A stretch of 7,557 nucleotides of DNA from Planctomycetota bacterium (GTDB taxonomy: Bacteria; Planctomycetota; SZUA-567). The notes beneath the pieces were generated by a model. That model ran no database searches, had not been told where the DNA came from, and saw only the letters and a program-made list of their open reading frames with translations. The DNA is taken from assembly GCA_031278535.1 (NCBI GenBank), contig JAITKH010000253.1:1-7557 (forward strand), given 5' to 3'. This document shows, one piece after another, positions 5,498 through 7,557 of this stretch (position 1 is the first letter of the stretch; each line of letters starts with the position of its first letter). The translations under genes were made by a program, and so were the position numbers.

Positions 5498-6514
5498 TCA
5501 TGCCGGTGCCCTTTGGATACTTGAAATCCAGTTCGACTCCGACGCCATTGGGAGCGCTTGCCGTGCCTCCATCTCCTGTATGCCGACATCGTCGAGCCGT
5601 AAGCTCTGAATGCGCCCCCACCGCGCGCCAAACGTCTCTTCAAGTACAAATACGGCCTGACCTCGAAAGATACGATGTGCAGGCTGATTAATAATCACAA
5701 CCTTGCCGTTTTGGTACGGCCCGCCATTCTGGCGTCGTACCAGCTGGACGCCGGCGTGATGGTCTTGAAGATATCGCCCGACCGTTATGGCGAATATTGA
5801 TTTCGCGAACGCCTGAATGAACCCAGCAGCCTCGCCCATTTTATCCACGCCAGGGAGTTCGTCAGGAGTTCCTCTTCCATGCGCGATCTGATTACGGCGC
5901 TCGACGAGATCATTGATACGTTCCTCAATGGCCGCGGCGGGTACTCCATCTTGCGAGGCGGCGGGCGATCCATTCATGTTGCGATACCATTCGACGACGG
6001 CGTCCGCCCGGCGGACGCGTGTGCACATCTGCTCGACGCCGACGGTCGCAAATAATTCGTCGATTTCACGGACGCCCAGATTCCGGTCGTGTGCCACTAC
6101 AGCCGCCTTGTTCGGCGTGTACCGCTCCGTACCGCTCAGACATCCGAACAGATTCTTCACCACCTCCATTTCAGTCAGGCCAACGTATCTCCCTTCGCCT
6201 ATGCGCCCACGAAACAACATCTCGGCCGTCCGCGCGAGATGCTTCTTCACGAGCTTCCGCGGCAACTCGGCGTACCGGAGTCGGCGTGACTCCAGTTGCG
6301 CATACGCAGCGACGATCCCCTCAATGAATTTCTCGAATGACGAATACAGGACGATGGCAAACGCCGCATTGTCGAAGCGTTTCCGGATCGGGACATACTG
6401 CCGCACCGCGGGGTCAGTGTGATTCGCCATGGCGAGATTGACCGGCTTGATCGACTCGACGAGCGTCTTCAGATCCCCCAATTTCGTACTGAGTTCATCC
6501 AATGTGGAACGCAC
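5498..6514 (-). CDS. HEPN-domain ribonuclease-like protein (MAE_28990 / RiboL-PSP type)
   Basis: A 338-aa protein. The helical core includes RKRFDNAAFAIVLYSSFEKF (44-63), the R...A...LY..FE.F pattern of RiboL-PSP/MAE_28990 HEPN proteins, and LVERRNQIAHGRG (203-215), whose R207-x4-H212 is the HEPN RNase motif. HEPN proteins with this motif generally cut RNA, often as toxins or abortive-infection effectors, and a HEPN dimer forms the active site. A C-terminal part (about 255-338), with alternating strands such as GKVVIINQ and GQAVFVLEE, looks like a separate small domain I cannot name. I use the GTG start at 6514 because GGAG stands seven bases upstream; an internal ATG (residue 29) would cut into the helical core. 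The gene begins 18 nt after the DUF262 stop codon, so the two are almost certainly cotranscribed and their products probably act together. Base composition is lower in G+C than the genes to the left. HEPN call firm, subfamily less so. Confidence 0.8.
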   Translation of the reverse strand: MRSTLDELSTKLGDLKTLVESIKPVNLAMANHTDPAVRQYVPIRKRFDNAAFAIVLYSSFEKFIEGIVAAYAQLESRRLRYAELPRKLVKKHLARTAEMLFRGRIGEGRYVGLTEMEVVKNLFGCLSGTERYTPNKAAVVAHDRNLGVREIDELFATVGVEQMCTRVRRADAVVEWYRNMNGSPAASQDGVPAAAIEERINDLVERRNQIAHGRGTPDELPGVDKMGEAAGFIQAFAKSIFAITVGRYLQDHHAGVQLVRRQNGGPYQNGKVVIINQPAHRIFRGQAVFVLEETFGARWGRIQSLRLDDVGIQEMEARQALPMASESNWISSIQRAPA

Positions 6515-6521
6515 GGGCAGG

Positions 6522-6525
6522 CTCC
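6522..6525 (-). promoter_or_regulatory. Shine-Dalgarno sequence selecting the GTG start of the HEPN gene
   Basis: GGAG on the minus strand, seven bases before the GTG at 6514 and inside the 18-nt gap after the DUF262 stop codon. It supports a GTG start here rather than a later ATG. Confidence 0.6.
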
Positions 6526-6532
6526 GTTGCGA

Positions 6533-7557
6533 TCACCGCCTGACCTTGGTGATCGCGGCGACAAAGGCCTCGCGCATGCAGCGATTCCGATCCTGGGTGT
6601 CCTTGAAATTCGTGCGGCGCCCGGAGAACAAATCAAGGTTCATGTGGTACATCGCCTCCAACTCTTTGCGAAATACGGCCTTATTTTTGACGAGTTTGGC
6701 GCGATGAGGCACCACCTCGGGGCTATTCGCGGCGAACATGAGGGGATCGTAGACTATCTTGGTTGGTCGCCTTTTGGAAGAATTGAGCACAGTAAACGCT
6801 TCGTTCTCAAGCGTGTCCCAAAGGAAATCAACGGTCGCCTCGAACATTGAGCGGTACTCTTCGAGACCCTTTGCCGGGAACTTGTTTCCATTAACAATAA
6901 ACCGATCGGGAAATTCTGAAATCTTGTTCAATCCTGCCCTGAACTTACCGATACTGCGGTAGGCAAAAAAGCGTAAAACCAGCTCCACGTCCTCCATCTT
7001 CTCGAACATGCGAATGCCCGCTTGCGTCGATTCGTCGATAGTTTCGCCGGCTTCTTCGTCGGCATCCTTCTCCTCAGGTTTCGGGTCGATCGGGATACCC
7101 CACATGCACCGGAAGTTTTCGTTCTCGGAAAGCTCGATGCATAGCCTGTTGAGGGGGCCGTTGTAAACCGCGTTACGCGTCTCCTGGCTGGTAAGCTCCA
7201 CACCTCCCGAGTTGAGACGTTCAAAGACCATCTTCTTCAACATCGCGGCCTGTTCCTCGTTATCCGCCGTTTCTTTGAGGAGGATGATCGATGAAATGTA
7301 ACGGCGATCAATGCCATCGCGAACCTTCGACGGAAGCTGCGAGTAGTGCCGTCCGTTGAGGTCTGACCAGTACTGCAGCCCGATGAGCGCAAACTTGTCG
7401 GCGTAGAAGTCGCTCAGCGCTGTCAGACGCTGGCGTCCATCCATCACCTCGAACCGCGCCAGGTCGCGCTCGTAGAGGAAGACTGGCGGCACAGGCACGT
7501 TCATGAGGAACGACTCGATGAGCCGCGACTTCCGCTCGACGCTCCAGCGATGGCGGC
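6533..7557 (-). CDS. DUF262 (ParB/Srx-like) protein, N-terminus beyond the right edge
   Basis: About 340 residues are visible and the frame runs off the window at its 5' end. The visible part begins R-H-R-W-S, then SRLIESFLMNVPVPPVFLYE and VMDGRQRLTALSDFY. This is the DUF262 N-terminal signature; DGRQR is the D-G-Q-Q-R motif linked to nucleotide hydrolysis in GmrS-like proteins. The later FERLNSGGVELTSQETRNAVY (starting about 110 residues in) is also characteristic. An acidic low-complexity stretch (KPEEKDADEEAGE) follows. The C-terminal half ends in a basic helix (AFVAAITKVRR) without the H-x-x-P/HNH pattern of DUF1524, so this is a DUF262-only protein, unlike the two-domain GmrSD type IV restriction enzymes. 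Probably 20-50 residues are missing. It is the upstream gene of a pair with the HEPN protein; its promoter lies outside the window. DUF262 proteins are common in phage-defence loci, which is the basis for calling this pair a candidate defence module. Confidence 0.85.
   Translation of the reverse strand, partial: RHRWSVERKSRLIESFLMNVPVPPVFLYERDLARFEVMDGRQRLTALSDFYADKFALIGLQYWSDLNGRHYSQLPSKVRDGIDRRYISSIILLKETADNEEQAAMLKKMVFERLNSGGVELTSQETRNAVYNGPLNRLCIELSENENFRCMWGIPIDPKPEEKDADEEAGETIDESTQAGIRMFEKMEDVELVLRFFAYRSIGKFRAGLNKISEFPDRFIVNGNKFPAKGLEEYRSMFEATVDFLWDTLENEAFTVLNSSKRRPTKIVYDPLMFAANSPEVVPHRAKLVKNKAVFRKELEAMYHMNLDLFSGRRTNFKDTQDRNRCMREAFVAAITKVRR

Overview
The window is bacterial chromosomal DNA in two parts. 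Roughly the first 5.3 kb is GC-rich housekeeping DNA (about 60-62% G+C in the lines I counted by hand). The last 2.1 kb is visibly less GC-rich (two lines counted at 45% and 55%) and carries a two-gene module that looks like an acquired defence locus. thiL, a plsC-type acyltransferase, a short PyrE, a DJ-1/PfpI protein and an HpcH/HpaI aldolase all point to a bacterium, probably Gram-negative. Nothing here fixes the phylum. No tRNA, rRNA, CRISPR array, transposase or integrase was seen.

Layout. On the minus strand, read right to left from a divergent promoter region at about 4348-4533, lie a protein related to PD-(D/E)XK nucleases (4347-3232), a DJ-1/PfpI protein (3215-2652) and pyrE (2628-2074). 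They are separated by only 16 and 23 nt, so they are very probably one operon. After a 199-nt gap holding a perfect 14-bp inverted repeat comes a small plsC-like acyltransferase (1874-1209) with a possible terminator at its stop codon. After a further 288 nt comes thiL (920 to the left edge, its last residues cut off). On the plus strand a single HpcH/HpaI-family aldolase (4534-5298) diverges from the operon. Both divergent transcripts have recognisable sigma70-like promoters.

Between the aldolase and the right-hand module is a 200-nt spacer with a striking, nearly perfect 45-nt hairpin (5351-5395). To its right, on the minus strand, a DUF262 (ParB/Srx-like) protein enters from the right edge with its N-terminus cut off (7557-6533). 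It is followed after 18 nt by a HEPN protein of the MAE_28990 / RiboL-PSP type (6514-5498) with an intact R-x4-H ribonuclease motif.

How the genes work together. The left genes serve basic metabolism: thiamine diphosphate (ThiL), phospholipid (PlsC-like), UMP (PyrE), stress or glycation defence (DJ-1) and carbon metabolism (aldolase). The right pair is the part most likely to be a poorly described system: a putative NTP-dependent DUF262 sensor or nuclease coupled to a HEPN RNase, with no DUF1524 HNH domain. The other points of interest are a nuclease-like protein whose catalytic E-x-K site appears lost and two large palindromes at gene boundaries.
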